Position numbers and translations under genes: made by a program
Notes under the pieces: model-generated
What the model saw: the letters and a program-made list of their open reading frames with translations, nothing else
Databases searched by the model: none
What the model was told of the DNA's origin: nothing
In this document: in pieces, positions 1-8,904 of the stretch
Numbering within the stretch: the stretch's first letter is position 1
How the letters are laid out: each line of letters begins with the position of its first letter
Origin: Pseudarthrobacter sulfonivorans
Lineage (GTDB): Bacteria > Actinomycetota > Actinomycetes > Actinomycetales > Micrococcaceae
Length of the DNA: 64,000 nt
NCBI RefSeq assembly: GCF_014712225.1
Contig: NZ_JACXBW010000016.1
Location: forward strand, 41,339-105,338
Reading direction: 5' to 3'

Positions 1-423
1 TTCGAGGAGCATGCGCAGCTTCTCGTCGAACAGTCCGTCGTAGTCGGCGGTGTCGTGGCCGAACAGCGGGTAGGACTCGATGAAGGCGCCGCGGCCGGCG
101 ATGATCTCGGCACGGCCGTCGGAGATGAGGTCCAGGGTGGCGAACTGTTCGAAGAGCCGCACGGGGTCCTGCGTGGACAGCACGGTCACCGCCGTGCTGA
201 GCCGGAGATTGGTGGTTTCCCGGGCGATGGCCGCCAGCACAATTTCCGGAGCCGAGAGGGCGAAGTCGTGCCGGTGGTGCTCCCCCAGGCCGAGGAAGCC
301 GAGGCCTGCCTGGTCCGCCAGCTTCGCAAGCTCAATCAGCTCCTTCAGCCGCTGATGCGGTGAGAGGGCGCTGCCGGTGTCGCTGCGGGTTAGTTCGCCG
401 AAAGTAAAGATGCCAAAGTCCAT
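1..423 (-). CDS. LLM-class flavin-dependent oxidoreductase (partial, 3' end outside window)
   Basis: The reverse strand is open from an ATG at 423 to the window edge (141 codons, no stop). The protein begins MDFGIFTFGEL and continues with an N-terminal alpha/beta-barrel pattern typical of bacterial luciferase-like monooxygenases: a GLGEHHR segment near residue 45, then ISDGRAEIIAGRGAFIES near residues 100-120. These are hallmarks of F420- or FMN-dependent luciferase-family enzymes. Members run to about 330-350 residues, so more than half is missing on the left. Substrate cannot be told. It is separated from the phosphoesterase downstream by a palindromic terminator. Confidence 0.85.
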   Translation of the reverse strand, partial: MDFGIFTFGELTRSDTGSALSPHQRLKELIELAKLADQAGLGFLGLGEHHRHDFALSAPEIVLAAIARETTNLRLSTAVTVLSTQDPVRLFEQFATLDLISDGRAEIIAGRGAFIESYPLFGHDTADYDGLFDEKLRMLLE

Positions 424-445
424 AATTGCTTGAACATTCAAGTTC

Positions 446-485
446 GGGGATTCATTCCCAGGGCAGGGGATTCATTCCCAAGGCA
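446..485. repeat. 20-bp tandem duplication
   Basis: Two adjacent 20-bp units (446-465 and 466-485), each beginning GGGGATTCATTCCCA, differ at one position. They lie upstream of the luciferase-like gene's start and directly next to the palindromic terminator. Each unit carries the short inverted repeat GGGGATTCATTCCC-like core, so a regulator site is possible, but simple slippage duplication is equally likely. Confidence 0.6.
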
Positions 486-522
486 AGCGGACGACGGCGG
501 GAGGCGTCGCCGTCGTCCGCTT
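485..522. terminator. Palindromic intergenic repeat, copy 1
   Basis: Perfect 15-bp arms (485-499 and 508-522) around an 8-nt loop; the arm contains GGACGACGGCG. It lies just after the stop of the phosphoesterase and is the first of twelve related copies in the window. No T-tract follows. Confidence 0.75.
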
Positions 523-533
523 CACCGCAGCGA

Positions 534-1580
534 TTACCCGCTGAACGGGACCTTCTCCCAGGTCAGGACCTCGCCGTCCTTTGAGCTGTTCGGAGCGACA
601 CTGAACTTCACGTAGTTGGTGGCGTTCGCCGATCCGTCCACGGTGATGCGCTGCAACTGGTCCGCGGCGGCGTCCTGACCATAGACGGCCAACCAAGGTG
701 AGCCGGCGGCGAGCGGCCGGTTTTCGGCGTAGACATGGCTGTCACCGTTGATGAGGTAGACCGGGCCGTCGAAGCGGTTGGTCTCGTCGATGACGGCCTG
801 GACAATTTCGCGGAACCCGGAGACTGTTTCCGGGTTGGCCTGGGCGGCGTCGAGCAGCGTCGGATCGAACATGTCAGCTTGCGTCATCAGGACCACGGCA
901 CGGTCGTTGCGGCGGGCGGCGTCGCTGAAGGTGGCGCGGATCTGCTCCAGGTCGGCCGCCGTTCGGTGCCCCACCTCGGCCAACTGCCTTGGTGTGGCAG
1001 CCGTCTCGCCTAGGCCGGTCCACGGCTGCAGGGAGTTGTTGCTGCCCTGGACGTTCACCACGGAGAATGCCACGCGGTTCTGCGTGAAGCGGACGTTCTC
1101 GGGAAGGCCCAGGCGTTCCTGGCTCTTGACGGACATGGTCTCGCCGAGCGTCTTCCCTGGTTGGTTGAAGAAGACTTCGCGCAGCTTGTCAAGCCGCTCG
1201 AGCGGGTTGTACGCGCCGTTGTTGGTGCGGTGGCAGTCCACCCATTCGTTGTCGCCGGGGGTGAAGACCAGCGGGTGCTCGAAGCTATCGAACTCGGTGC
1301 GGACGTGCTGGAAGTATTCGTCGGAACAGACGGATGACCCGTTCTTGATGTCTCCAACGTGCGCGACGAACTTCAGGTCGGTGTCGGCGTTGATGTCCTG
1401 GATGCGTGCAGGGAACTTGGCGATTTCAGCGGCGCCGTACGGGATGTCACCGATGACCCCGAAGCTGAACGCCTTGCCATTCGAGGGGACACTGGCGGTA
1501 GAAGGAACAGCAGGCGCGGCGGCGAGTCCGGTCACGGAACTAAGTGCCACCAAGGCGGTGACGGCGCTTCTTACGAACAC
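534..1580 (-). CDS. Secreted metallophosphoesterase-like protein
   Basis: A 348-residue protein with an N-terminal hydrophobic Ala-rich signal peptide (about residues 1-25) and no lipobox, so probably secreted. The mature part starts FSFGVIGDIPYG and contains GDIKNG, FTPGDNEWVDCHR and NGDSHVY segments, matching the GD/GDNE/GHxH-type metal-binding blocks of calcineurin-like phosphoesterases. The GTG at 1580 is chosen because GAGGAG sits 7 nt upstream; a TTG at 1604 is possible. Substrate is unknown. Followed by palindromic terminator copy 1. Confidence 0.75.
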   Translation of the reverse strand: MFVRSAVTALVALSSVTGLAAAPAVPSTASVPSNGKAFSFGVIGDIPYGAAEIAKFPARIQDINADTDLKFVAHVGDIKNGSSVCSDEYFQHVRTEFDSFEHPLVFTPGDNEWVDCHRTNNGAYNPLERLDKLREVFFNQPGKTLGETMSVKSQERLGLPENVRFTQNRVAFSVVNVQGSNNSLQPWTGLGETAATPRQLAEVGHRTAADLEQIRATFSDAARRNDRAVVLMTQADMFDPTLLDAAQANPETVSGFREIVQAVIDETNRFDGPVYLINGDSHVYAENRPLAAGSPWLAVYGQDAAADQLQRITVDGSANATNYVKFSVAPNSSKDGEVLTWEKVPFSG

Positions 1581-1845
1581 AGGGGTACTCCTCGGTCCAG
1601 TCAATGGCTGCTCAGGTGGCCGGGGAATCCCCTGGTGCTGCGCTGAGCGGGTGCGTTAAGAGACTTCATGATGACGACGAACGTCGCGGGCCCACACGGT
1701 GTCCGGGCCATGAACAGGAGCTGTCGTGGTGGCCTGCGCCCCGCGAAGCCAGGTGGAGCCGGGAACAAAGCGCATGGCCGACGCCGTTGGCATAGCTAAC
1801 GGCGGGCCCGCATCGACCGGGCAGCACTTTACGGGGAGGAACCAC

Positions 1846-2208
1846 ATGGTCAAGGCTGTTTGGAACGGAAAAGTCGTTGCCGAGTCTGAAGAGACGGTGG
1901 TGGTGGAAGGCAACCACTATTTCCCGCGCGACGCCGTCAACGCCGGCTACCTCAGGGACAGCGAGCTGTATTCCGTCTGCCCGTGGAAGGGCCAGGCCAG
2001 CTACCACACCCTTGAAGTGGACGGGAAGCTGAACGTCGATGCCGCCTGGTACTACCCGCAGACCACAACGCAGGCGAAGCCAATCGAGGGCCGCATCGCC
2101 TTCTGGCGCGGCGTAACCATCGGAGGAATAGCGTCGCACAAAGCAAGCCGACGACGGCGGGAGGCGCCAGCGTCGTCCGCGTCGTCGGAGCACCCGGGAG
2201 CTTGCTGA
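1846..2208 (+). CDS. DUF427 domain protein with abnormal C-terminal tail
   Basis: A 120-residue protein; ATG at 1846 follows a good GGGGAGGA ribosome-binding site. The core (WNGKVVAESEETVVVEG...YFPRD...SVCPWKGQASY...AWYYP) is the DUF427 beta-rich fold. Family members normally end soon after a FW.GV motif (present at about residue 89). Here the frame continues about 28 more codons through a copy of the intergenic palindrome, giving a low-complexity tail rich in Arg, Ser and Ala. The natural stop has probably been lost. Function of the family is not established. Confidence 0.85.
   Translation: MVKAVWNGKVVAESEETVVVEGNHYFPRDAVNAGYLRDSELYSVCPWKGQASYHTLEVDGKLNVDAAWYYPQTTTQAKPIEGRIAFWRGVTIGGIASHKASRRRREAPASSASSEHPGAC
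2148..2188. repeat. Palindromic intergenic repeat, copy 2 (degenerate, inside a reading frame)
   Basis: CCGACGACG at 2148-2156 can pair either with CGTCGTC at 2171-2177 or with CGTCGTCGG at 2180-2188. This copy is translated as the tail of the DUF427 gene, unlike the other copies, which are intergenic. Confidence 0.6.
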
Positions 2209-2246
2209 GGGCGTCAGCGTCGGGCATTATGCTGATCTGACCATCA

Positions 2247-3248
2247 ATGGAGATGGCTTGGCGGCACAAGGGGGAACTATTGGGATCGGATTCTGGCGAC
2301 GACGGTCTCCCGAGGCTTAGGCGTTCGCCCAGCGGGCGCGTTCCGCAGTGGGCGATTGACGAGGCACTGGGCAAGTTGCAGGCTCCTGATCCCTGGCGGG
2401 GTCCCCCGGTTTCACAGATGTCAGCACGGAGGACAGCCAAGCGAAAGATCCGCGGGGGAAGGCGGAGAAAGCGGTCCGCCACGATTCTGGGCATCGCTTT
2501 GGTAGCGGGGCTCTACTTCACGCCGGCTCTCTTCGATCGGTACGTCCTGCCCGCAGCCATGCCGTACCTGCCGGGCGCCAAAGTACCGCCACCTGGTTTT
2601 GAGGCAGCGGCCGCTCCGCTCGGACTCCCGCCGGCGTCCAGCGGATCCACGGCTTACGTCCTGCAGCAGTCACCGGATCCCGGTCAGCGTTTTGTTGCCT
2701 ACGACCCCTGCCGCCCCGTGCACTACGTGGTCCGCCCTGACAATGCGCCGCAGGGAACCGAGCGGCTTATCGAACAGGCGGTGTCCTTGGTCTCCGCCGC
2801 CTCCGGGCTGCAGTTTGTCTATGACGGGACCACTGCCGAAGCGCCGTCGAAAACGCGCGCAACATACCAGCCTGACCGCTACGGCAGGCAGTGGGCGCCG
2901 GTGCTCATTGCGTGGTCCACGCCGGAGGAATCGCCCGACCTGGCCGGGAAGGTTGCTGGAACCGGCGGGAGTGCCTATGCCCATATCCCGGGCGAACCGT
3001 ACGTTTTTGTCGCCGGCCAGGTGACGCTTGACGCACCGGGGCTCGCGGAAATCCTCGCCCGTTCCGACGGCTCGCTACTGGTCCGTGCCATCATCATGCA
3101 CGAGCTGGCGCATGTCCTGGGGCTGGATCACGTGGACGACCCTACGCAACTGATGCATGAAGAGAACAGCGGGCAGTTCGACTTTGGCGCCGGCGACCGG
3201 GCCGGGCTGGCCCTCCTGGGATCCGGGGCGTGCGTCCCGCGGCTGTGA
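2247..3248 (+). CDS. Membrane-anchored matrixin-like zinc metalloprotease
   Basis: A 333-residue protein with a basic N-terminal region (RRTAKRKIRGGRRRKR, about residues 60-77), one transmembrane segment at about 78-95, and an extracytoplasmic domain. The C-terminal part carries the full zinc signature HELAHVLGLDH (HExxHxxGxxH) followed by LMHEE, the Met-turn of metzincins. Cys pairs suggest an exported fold. Family knowledge: matrixins and related metzincins use three His and one catalytic Glu, all present here. The start is uncertain: ATG 2247 or a TTG near 2280 preceded by AGGGGG. Confidence 0.8.
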   Translation: MEMAWRHKGELLGSDSGDDGLPRLRRSPSGRVPQWAIDEALGKLQAPDPWRGPPVSQMSARRTAKRKIRGGRRRKRSATILGIALVAGLYFTPALFDRYVLPAAMPYLPGAKVPPPGFEAAAAPLGLPPASSGSTAYVLQQSPDPGQRFVAYDPCRPVHYVVRPDNAPQGTERLIEQAVSLVSAASGLQFVYDGTTAEAPSKTRATYQPDRYGRQWAPVLIAWSTPEESPDLAGKVAGTGGSAYAHIPGEPYVFVAGQVTLDAPGLAEILARSDGSLLVRAIIMHELAHVLGLDHVDDPTQLMHEENSGQFDFGAGDRAGLALLGSGACVPRL

Positions 3249-3251
3249 CCG

Positions 3252-4787
3252 TCAGGCGAGGGCGTGGAGGAACCGTTCCAGGCCGTCTTCGCCCAGGGAT
3301 ACCCCGGTGTGGACGAAGTCCGGGTGACTGACCCGGTGTCCGACCGGGTGACCGCGCGGTGATCCTTCCTTCGATTCTTCCTGTGGGTTGAGTTGGTGGG
3401 GCCAGTGGGGTGGTTCCCAGTCCTGGTGTTCGCTCTTGTACCGCCTTCCCGAGGGTGAGATCCAGCCGGGTGGTTCGTTTTTGGTGGCCGGGGTGGGGGT
3501 CCAGGGGCTGGCGTGTCTGAGCTTGTGGTGGGCCGGGCAGGCCTGGCCGAGGTTGCTGATGCCGGTGGTGCCGCCCTTGTGCCAGGCGAGGAGGTGGTCC
3601 GCTTCGTTGTCCAGTGAGTTGTTGGAACAGCCCGGGAAGGAACACTTGCCGTCCCGCAGCCGCAGCCACTGCCGCATCGCCTTGGTCAGCCGGTAACTGG
3701 TCCGGCCGATCTCCAGCGGCGCCCCGTCCCGCGGATCGACCAGGACGCGGTAGAACGAGTCGGCCCCGGTCGCCACGAGGTCCCGGGCCATCGACGCCGG
3801 GATCGGCCCGTAGCCATCCAACATCGCTGGCTCATCCGTGGCGCCGAGCAGCGAAAACACCGGGACCGTCACCAGGACCTGGGCCCGCGGCGGCGGGACC
3901 TGCCCCGGATGTTGTGCCGGGTTCATGTTGTCGCCGTCCTCGGCGCCAGGTCCGCTGGTCCCGCTTGTCCCGCCGGTTCCGCTGCTCAGGAGGGCGGCGG
4001 CGAGGACGTCGGCACGGAGCTGGGTGAGGGTCCGGGGCTCCTCGGGGCCCTGCAAACCCCGGGCGATCGCGGTGGTCCGGTTCCAGATCGCTACCGCCTC
4101 GTCCCCCGGGAGGTAAGCCGTGAGCCAGGCCATCCCGTCCCGGTCCGGCGCGTACTCCACCCGCCGGTCCAGGACACCCTTCGCGTGGCGATTCTCGATG
4201 CTCTCGGCGTGGTGGCGTTCGCGCCACGTCCTGGCCTTGTGCCGGAACCGGGAGGCCGGCATTTCCCCGGCAGGACAGCCCCGGGCCGCGTCCGGTGCGT
4301 CCTGGTCCAGGAAGTGGGCCTCCAGCGCGGCCGCCCCGGCCCGGTCCAGGGTGGCGGCTTCTTCCACCATGACCCGGGCGTGCTGCCACGAAATGGTGCC
4401 CGCCTGCAGCGCGGCCAAGGTCAGCGGCAAAGCAGTGGTCAGCACGTGAGACTGGTTCAGCAAAGCCCCCGCTGCGCGCGGCCCGATGGCCAGGACACAC
4501 CCGACCTCGGCAGTCACCGCCATCTCCTGCGCCTGCACCGGCGCGTCCGGCGACGAGACAGCTTCGGCCGTTCTGGCGAACGTCACCGCGGCCCGGGCCT
4601 TCACGCCCGCGAAGCCGGCCTCCCCTCTCCGGACCCCGGCAAGGATATCCAGGCACCCATCACCCAGGCCGCCCAACGGATCAGCAACCGAGAACGGCTC
4701 AGAACCACACCCGTCCGCCTCGGCGTTGAGCACAGCAAGAGCGGCATCGATGTCCTCAAACGCCTTCGCCACCGCCGCTTTTCCCAT
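3252..4787 (-). CDS. DUF222 / HNH endonuclease domain protein
   Basis: A 511-residue protein starting MGKAAVAKAFEDID. Residues about 40-330 match the DUF222 region common in Actinobacteria. The C-terminal 120 residues hold an HNH domain: CSFPGC, then EADHLLAWHKGG, then SNLGQACPAHHKLRH, giving the His-Asn-His and Cys pairs. The open frame continues upstream to 5120, but that stretch crosses a palindromic repeat and runs opposite the MOSC gene, so ATG 4787 is preferred. These proteins occur in many copies in Arthrobacter genomes; their biological role is not established. Confidence 0.85.
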   Translation of the reverse strand: MGKAAVAKAFEDIDAALAVLNAEADGCGSEPFSVADPLGGLGDGCLDILAGVRRGEAGFAGVKARAAVTFARTAEAVSSPDAPVQAQEMAVTAEVGCVLAIGPRAAGALLNQSHVLTTALPLTLAALQAGTISWQHARVMVEEAATLDRAGAAALEAHFLDQDAPDAARGCPAGEMPASRFRHKARTWRERHHAESIENRHAKGVLDRRVEYAPDRDGMAWLTAYLPGDEAVAIWNRTTAIARGLQGPEEPRTLTQLRADVLAAALLSSGTGGTSGTSGPGAEDGDNMNPAQHPGQVPPPRAQVLVTVPVFSLLGATDEPAMLDGYGPIPASMARDLVATGADSFYRVLVDPRDGAPLEIGRTSYRLTKAMRQWLRLRDGKCSFPGCSNNSLDNEADHLLAWHKGGTTGISNLGQACPAHHKLRHASPWTPTPATKNEPPGWISPSGRRYKSEHQDWEPPHWPHQLNPQEESKEGSPRGHPVGHRVSHPDFVHTGVSLGEDGLERFLHALA

Positions 4788-4840
4788 ACACCCATCATGG
4801 CAAGGGGGTCTGACAATCAAGCGAGAACGCAGCGGAAGCT

Positions 4841-4868
4841 GACGACAGCGGGACTTCCCGCCGTCGTC
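4841..4868. terminator. Palindromic intergenic repeat, copy 3
   Basis: Arms 4841-4853 and 4856-4868 match at 12 of 13 positions with a 2-nt loop; the right arm reads TCCCGCCGTCGTC. It lies between the divergent HNH and MOSC genes, so here it is not behind a gene and cannot act as a simple transcription terminator for either. Confidence 0.7.
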
Positions 4869-4940
4869 CATCTTTCGCACGTGCCGCGCGGCTGCCGCAC
4901 AACTGCCGCACAGCTGCCGCCGTGGGGCTAGCGTGGAGGC

Positions 4941-5513
4941 ATGACGGAAAGCTTTCGGTACGAGGTCGAGATCCTGCATCTGCTGGTGTCCCCCGCGCAT
5001 GCCTACTTCGGCCGAGCACGCGAAGGGGCGGCGGATGTCCCCACCACGGATGCGGAAACTGTCGAACTGGTGGCGGGCAAGGGAATCGTCGGTGACCGGT
5101 TTTTCGGCAAGGCCGCGCACATGGATGCCGCCGTTACCCTGATTTCGATCGAGGCTCTCGAAGCGATGGCGGCGGAGCTGGGCACCCCACCGTTTGACCC
5201 GCTGCTGACCCGCCGCAACGTTGTCCTCCGGGGCGCTCAGCTAGCACCGCTGATTGGCGGGAACTTTGTGCTGGAATCGCGCGGACAGGAGGTGGGGCTT
5301 AAGGCCGGCCGGCCCGCGAACCCTTGCACGTGGATGGACCAGATGCTCGCACCCGGCGCCCACAAAGCGATGCGGGGACGCGGGGGCGTGCGCTGCCAGC
5401 CGCTCACGGACGGGTTCCTGCACCGCGGCCCGGCTGTACTGGTCAGCCCCGTCCCGCTGAATCCGGAACGCGCGGGCGAGGCCTCAATGTTACGGGCGTC
5501 AAGGCTGCCCTAG
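4941..5513 (+). CDS. MOSC domain protein
   Basis: A 190-residue protein with the MOSC beta-barrel pattern: GKGIVGDRFFGK near residue 47, LTRRNVVL near 93, and a Cys-containing NPCTWMDQM near 128, followed by RGGVRCQPLTDG. The conserved Cys in this family binds molybdenum cofactor sulfur in eukaryotic sulfurases; in stand-alone bacterial proteins it is linked to Moco-dependent hydroxylamine or metal-sulfur chemistry. Cytoplasmic. It stands alone between the HNH gene and a VOC gene. Confidence 0.85.
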   Translation: MTESFRYEVEILHLLVSPAHAYFGRAREGAADVPTTDAETVELVAGKGIVGDRFFGKAAHMDAAVTLISIEALEAMAAELGTPPFDPLLTRRNVVLRGAQLAPLIGGNFVLESRGQEVGLKAGRPANPCTWMDQMLAPGAHKAMRGRGGVRCQPLTDGFLHRGPAVLVSPVPLNPERAGEASMLRASRLP

Positions 5514-5531
5514 TACGGTTCGCGAGGCCGG

Positions 5532-5903
5532 TCAGACGTGCTGATCGACCAGTACCGGGTTCCCGTCCGGGTCCACCACGATGAAGCTTCCCGGCCCGGA
5601 TGAGGTTTCATCGGCCTCGGACACGAACTCGGCGCCCTGGGACTTGAGTTCCCGCTGGATGCGGCGCACATCGGTAAAGGAGTCGACCGCTTCGGCGTTC
5701 TGGTTCCAGCCCGGGTTGAACGTGAGCATGTTCTTCTCAAACATGCCTTGGAAGAGGCCGATCACCGTCTCGCCGTTCTTCAAAATCAGCCAGTTTTGGG
5801 TGATGTCGCCACCGAAGCTGGTGAAGCCGAGTTTCTCGTAGAACGCTGCTGACGCTGCAATGTCCTTGACTGTGAGGCTGATTGAAAAGGCGCCGAGCTC
5901 CAT
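5532..5903 (-). CDS. VOC family protein (glyoxalase/bleomycin-resistance fold)
   Basis: A 123-residue single vicinal-oxygen-chelate protein: beta-alpha-beta-beta-beta repeats starting MELGAFSISLTVKDIAASAAFYEKLGF and ending SFIVVDPDGNPVLVDQH. The last segment is the usual C-terminal VOC block. Family members include glyoxalase I-like lyases, dioxygenases and antibiotic-binding proteins; substrate cannot be inferred. It converges on the MOSC gene with about 18 bp between stops. Confidence 0.85.
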   Translation of the reverse strand: MELGAFSISLTVKDIAASAAFYEKLGFTSFGGDITQNWLILKNGETVIGLFQGMFEKNMLTFNPGWNQNAEAVDSFTDVRRIQRELKSQGAEFVSEADETSSGPGSFIVVDPDGNPVLVDQHV

Positions 5904-5950
5904 GGGTCACTCCACTCTCAAAGGGGACGAATGCTCCGATGATACCTACA

Positions 5951-6397
5951 TCAGCGCCACGGATCCCCGGCCGCCTTGGCGTACTGCTTCCAGGCGTATC
6001 CCCAGGGGATAACAGCGATGACGACAATGATGAAGGAGCAACTGAACAACACTGAATCTATTCCGGCGTTTGCAGTTCCGGAGGCCAGGTAGGGGACGGC
6101 AACAGCCGCCATCCAGATCAGTTTCCAAATCACCTCGAAAAGCAGGATCGGGAGCAGCTTCACGGGGTACCTGAGTCCGAGGAAAACCAAGAGCGACATC
6201 GCGGTCAGGATGCTGGTGACCACCCCGTCCATCACCGGGTGGGACCCGAGGTCCAGAAGAAGCGGCCACTTCACAATGGCGAGCCCCACTCCCATGAAGG
6301 CGTAACCGAACCGCATGACGTTCAGGCGGCGGATCGAAAGCCCCGAGTCGGCAGGGGCAGTCCGGACGGTGGAGCCGGCAATCTGGGCAGTGGTCAC
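5951..6397 (-). CDS. Small four-helix membrane protein of unknown function
   Basis: A 148-residue protein with four hydrophobic segments at about residues 30-48, 57-75, 85-103 and 115-132, and a Thr/Ala-rich N-terminus. GTG start at 6397 is preceded by GAGGAG 7 nt upstream. I do not recognise a family. It lies downstream of the large LuxR-type regulator on the same strand, about 140 bp away, so possibly regulated by it. Confidence 0.7.
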   Translation of the reverse strand: MTTAQIAGSTVRTAPADSGLSIRRLNVMRFGYAFMGVGLAIVKWPLLLDLGSHPVMDGVVTSILTAMSLLVFLGLRYPVKLLPILLFEVIWKLIWMAAVAVPYLASGTANAGIDSVLFSCSFIIVVIAVIPWGYAWKQYAKAAGDPWR

Positions 6398-6535
6398 GTC
6401 GTTCTCCTCGATGTGGCGGTAATGTTCGGGCGCACTTCGAATCTAGGTCTGGCCGGACGAGAAAGGATCAGTGGAACCACGGATCCGGCACTTAAACCAC
6501 TGAGGTTCAGTGACACTAACGAGTTTTCAGTAGCG

Positions 6536-8830
6536 CTAAGGAATGCCCGCCGAGACCCATGCGGCTATCTGTGCCCGCTTGCTGAACCCCAGCTTGTTGA
6601 GCGTGTTCCTGACGTGGCTCTCGACTGTCCGTTCGGAGAGGAAAAGCCGTGCGCCGATTTCTTTGTTGGTGCAACCCTCAGCCACCAATCGGGCCACTTC
6701 CAGCTCCCGCCGGCCCAACGGCGTAGGTGTCACGCCGGCGCCGGACGGGGCAACGGCGCCAACCGCGGCCGCCGGCTTCTTGTGGAGCGCCAACTGTACG
6801 GCAGCGCCCCGCCCGAGGGAACGGCCTGCAGCCGTCTCGGCGGCGAACCGCGCGGTTCCAAGCATCGCCGCTGCCGTCGCCTTGGCCGGCGTCAGCGCGC
6901 GCACGATCCCGGCATTCAACGTGGCTCCAGCCTCCTCCTGCAACGACTCTGCGGCCCCGAAGAGCTGGGCTGCGAGTCGCGGCTCCCGCGCCCGGGCGGC
7001 GCAGCAGCCGAGTCCGCCGAGGAGGTAGCACTGGGCCACACGGTCATCCAGTTCCCTGGCTAAAACCAGGGCTTCGCGGAAGTGCTGTTCGGCTTCGCCT
7101 GCCCTGCCGAGTTGAAGAGTGGCGAAGCCGTGGTTCAGCAGCATCATAACCAGGCTGTATTCGTCCCCGATCGACCGGCTGAGGGAGGCGCCCGGTGCTG
7201 CCGCGGCGAGAACCGCCGCCGGGTCGCCGTCGAGGAAGCCGTTCATGGCGACGGCCTGGTGGACCATCAGCGCAGCACCGACGTCGTCGATGCGGTCCAC
7301 GATCCTCTGGGCCGCTTGGAGGTGGCGGCGTGCGGACACCGAGTCGGCGGACATGGTCGCGGCGATCGAGGCCATGGCCAGCAGTTGCGCCAGGAGTGGG
7401 CCGTCCGACCCGCGGGCAGCGTCGATCCCGCGTTCCAGCGCCCGGAGGGCCACGTCGGCGTCGTTCTGCAGGACGGCGAGGAAGCCTCTGACGAAGAGCG
7501 CCCACGGATGGGCGATGCCCTCATCGCGGGCGAGCAGGGCATCGAAGCGGCGCGCACCTTCGCTGGTGGCCCGCGTGATCCAGAAGTACACGAGGGAGAC
7601 GGAAAGGTCGACGGCGGCCGGGTTGCCGGAGCGGACCAGCAGATCGAGGACCGCACGGATATTGTCAGCTTCGATCTCGGTCCACGCCAGCCAGCCGGCC
7701 AGCCGGTAGCGACCCTCGGCCGCGAACTGACCGCATTTCGCGGCATAATGCGCCGCCATCCGCGCGTACACCTGCTCTGTCTCCCCGGACTCCAGCAGGC
7801 GGAGGTGGGCGAACTCGCGCATGGATTCGTGCAGGCGGTAGCAGGGCGCCCCAGCCGTCCTGTCCCGGATCACCAAGGACTTGTCCACGAGCGAAAAGAG
7901 TACGTCGGCGGCGCCCGCCGGGCTGCCGGCACCGAGGCACACGGCCTCCACATCCTCCACCTGGAACCGGCCAACGAAGACACTCAGCTGCCGCAGCACG
8001 CGGCGCTCGTCGCCGTCGAGCAGTTCGTAGCTCCACGCGATGGCCGCCTCCAGCGTCTGGTGCCGCGGCAGCGCGGCGGGAGAGCCCTGCGTGAGGAGCG
8101 CGAACCGCTGGTCCAGCCGGCTGCGGATTTGTTCAAGCGACATGGCCCGGGTCTTCACGGCTGCCAGCTCGATGGCCAGCGGAATTCCGTCCAGCCGGCG
8201 GCAGAGCTCCACCACGGGGACCCGGCTATCCGGGGTGAGCCCAAAATGGCCCGACGCAGCCCCGGCACGTTCAACGAACAGCTGCACGGCCTCGTTGAGT
8301 CCCAGTCTCGCCAGGTCCGTCTCGTAGGGGTCCGGAAGCTCGAGGGGCGGCACGGGCACAACGTGTTCTTCGACGAGTCCCAGAGGCTCCCGGCTAGTGG
8401 CAAGGATGCGCAGATCGGGCCCGGCCTTGAGCAGTTCGCTGGTCAGCTGCGCCACGGGTCGCGTCAGGTGCTCGCAGTTGTCGAAGACCAGGAGCAGCTG
8501 CCTGCCCTTCACGTGCCGGGCCAGGGCCGCAGCGGGATCAACGGCCCCCTGCTCACGAAGGTCCAACGCCGTGAGCACCGCGCCGGCAAGAAGCGCCGGC
8601 TCGGGCACCTCGGCGAGCTCCACGAGCCAGACGCCGTCCGGGAAGTTCCGCCGCAGCTGGGTGCCGAGCCGAAGCGACAGCCGCGTCTTCCCCACGCCTC
8701 CCGGACCCACCAGGGAGACCAGCCGCGCGTTCAGAAATCTGTTCCTGGCCTCGCTGAGCTCCCGACGGCGGCCCACGAAGCTCGTCGTTTCGGCCGGCAG
8801 GTTCCCCGGAAGATCGCCATGGCTCCCCAT
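6536..8830 (-). CDS. LuxR-family regulator with NB-ARC-type ATPase and repeat domain
   Basis: A 764-residue protein. Residues 20-300 form an AAA/NB-ARC-like ATPase: SFVGRRREL box, Walker A GPGGVGKT at about 42-49, Walker B LLLVFDNCEH at about 111, sensor ILATSREPLG, and RLDGIPLAIELAA. The middle is an alpha-helical TPR-like region. The last 65 residues are a LuxR helix-turn-helix (LGRRELEVARLVAEGCTNKEIGARL...ERTVESHVRNTLNKLG). This is the common Actinobacteria 'ATPase plus LuxR' type, thought to switch on ligand and ATP binding. The inducer is unknown. Confidence 0.9.
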   Translation of the reverse strand: MGSHGDLPGNLPAETTSFVGRRRELSEARNRFLNARLVSLVGPGGVGKTRLSLRLGTQLRRNFPDGVWLVELAEVPEPALLAGAVLTALDLREQGAVDPAAALARHVKGRQLLLVFDNCEHLTRPVAQLTSELLKAGPDLRILATSREPLGLVEEHVVPVPPLELPDPYETDLARLGLNEAVQLFVERAGAASGHFGLTPDSRVPVVELCRRLDGIPLAIELAAVKTRAMSLEQIRSRLDQRFALLTQGSPAALPRHQTLEAAIAWSYELLDGDERRVLRQLSVFVGRFQVEDVEAVCLGAGSPAGAADVLFSLVDKSLVIRDRTAGAPCYRLHESMREFAHLRLLESGETEQVYARMAAHYAAKCGQFAAEGRYRLAGWLAWTEIEADNIRAVLDLLVRSGNPAAVDLSVSLVYFWITRATSEGARRFDALLARDEGIAHPWALFVRGFLAVLQNDADVALRALERGIDAARGSDGPLLAQLLAMASIAATMSADSVSARRHLQAAQRIVDRIDDVGAALMVHQAVAMNGFLDGDPAAVLAAAAPGASLSRSIGDEYSLVMMLLNHGFATLQLGRAGEAEQHFREALVLARELDDRVAQCYLLGGLGCCAARAREPRLAAQLFGAAESLQEEAGATLNAGIVRALTPAKATAAAMLGTARFAAETAAGRSLGRGAAVQLALHKKPAAAVGAVAPSGAGVTPTPLGRRELEVARLVAEGCTNKEIGARLFLSERTVESHVRNTLNKLGFSKRAQIAAWVSAGIP

Positions 8831-8870
8831 GAAGACAAGGTACCGCGCTTCGGGCAGATTTCCCGGACGG

Positions 8871-8892
8871 AAGCGGACGACGGCGGGACCTC
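8871..8892. repeat. Palindromic intergenic repeat, copy 4 (left half only)
   Basis: AAGCGGACGACGGCGGGACC at 8871-8890 matches the left arm of the repeat family exactly, but the right arm is absent. It lies in the 74-bp gap between the LuxR-type gene and the end of the dehydrogenase gene. A short palindrome GGCGCTAGCGCC overlapping the dehydrogenase stop could replace it as a hairpin. Confidence 0.6.
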
Positions 8893-8904
8893 ATCCGGAA
8901 GGCG

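Noticed and set aside
4788..5120. N-terminal extension of the HNH protein
   Set aside because: It crosses palindrome copy 3 and runs antisense to the MOSC gene, with non-conserved sequence.
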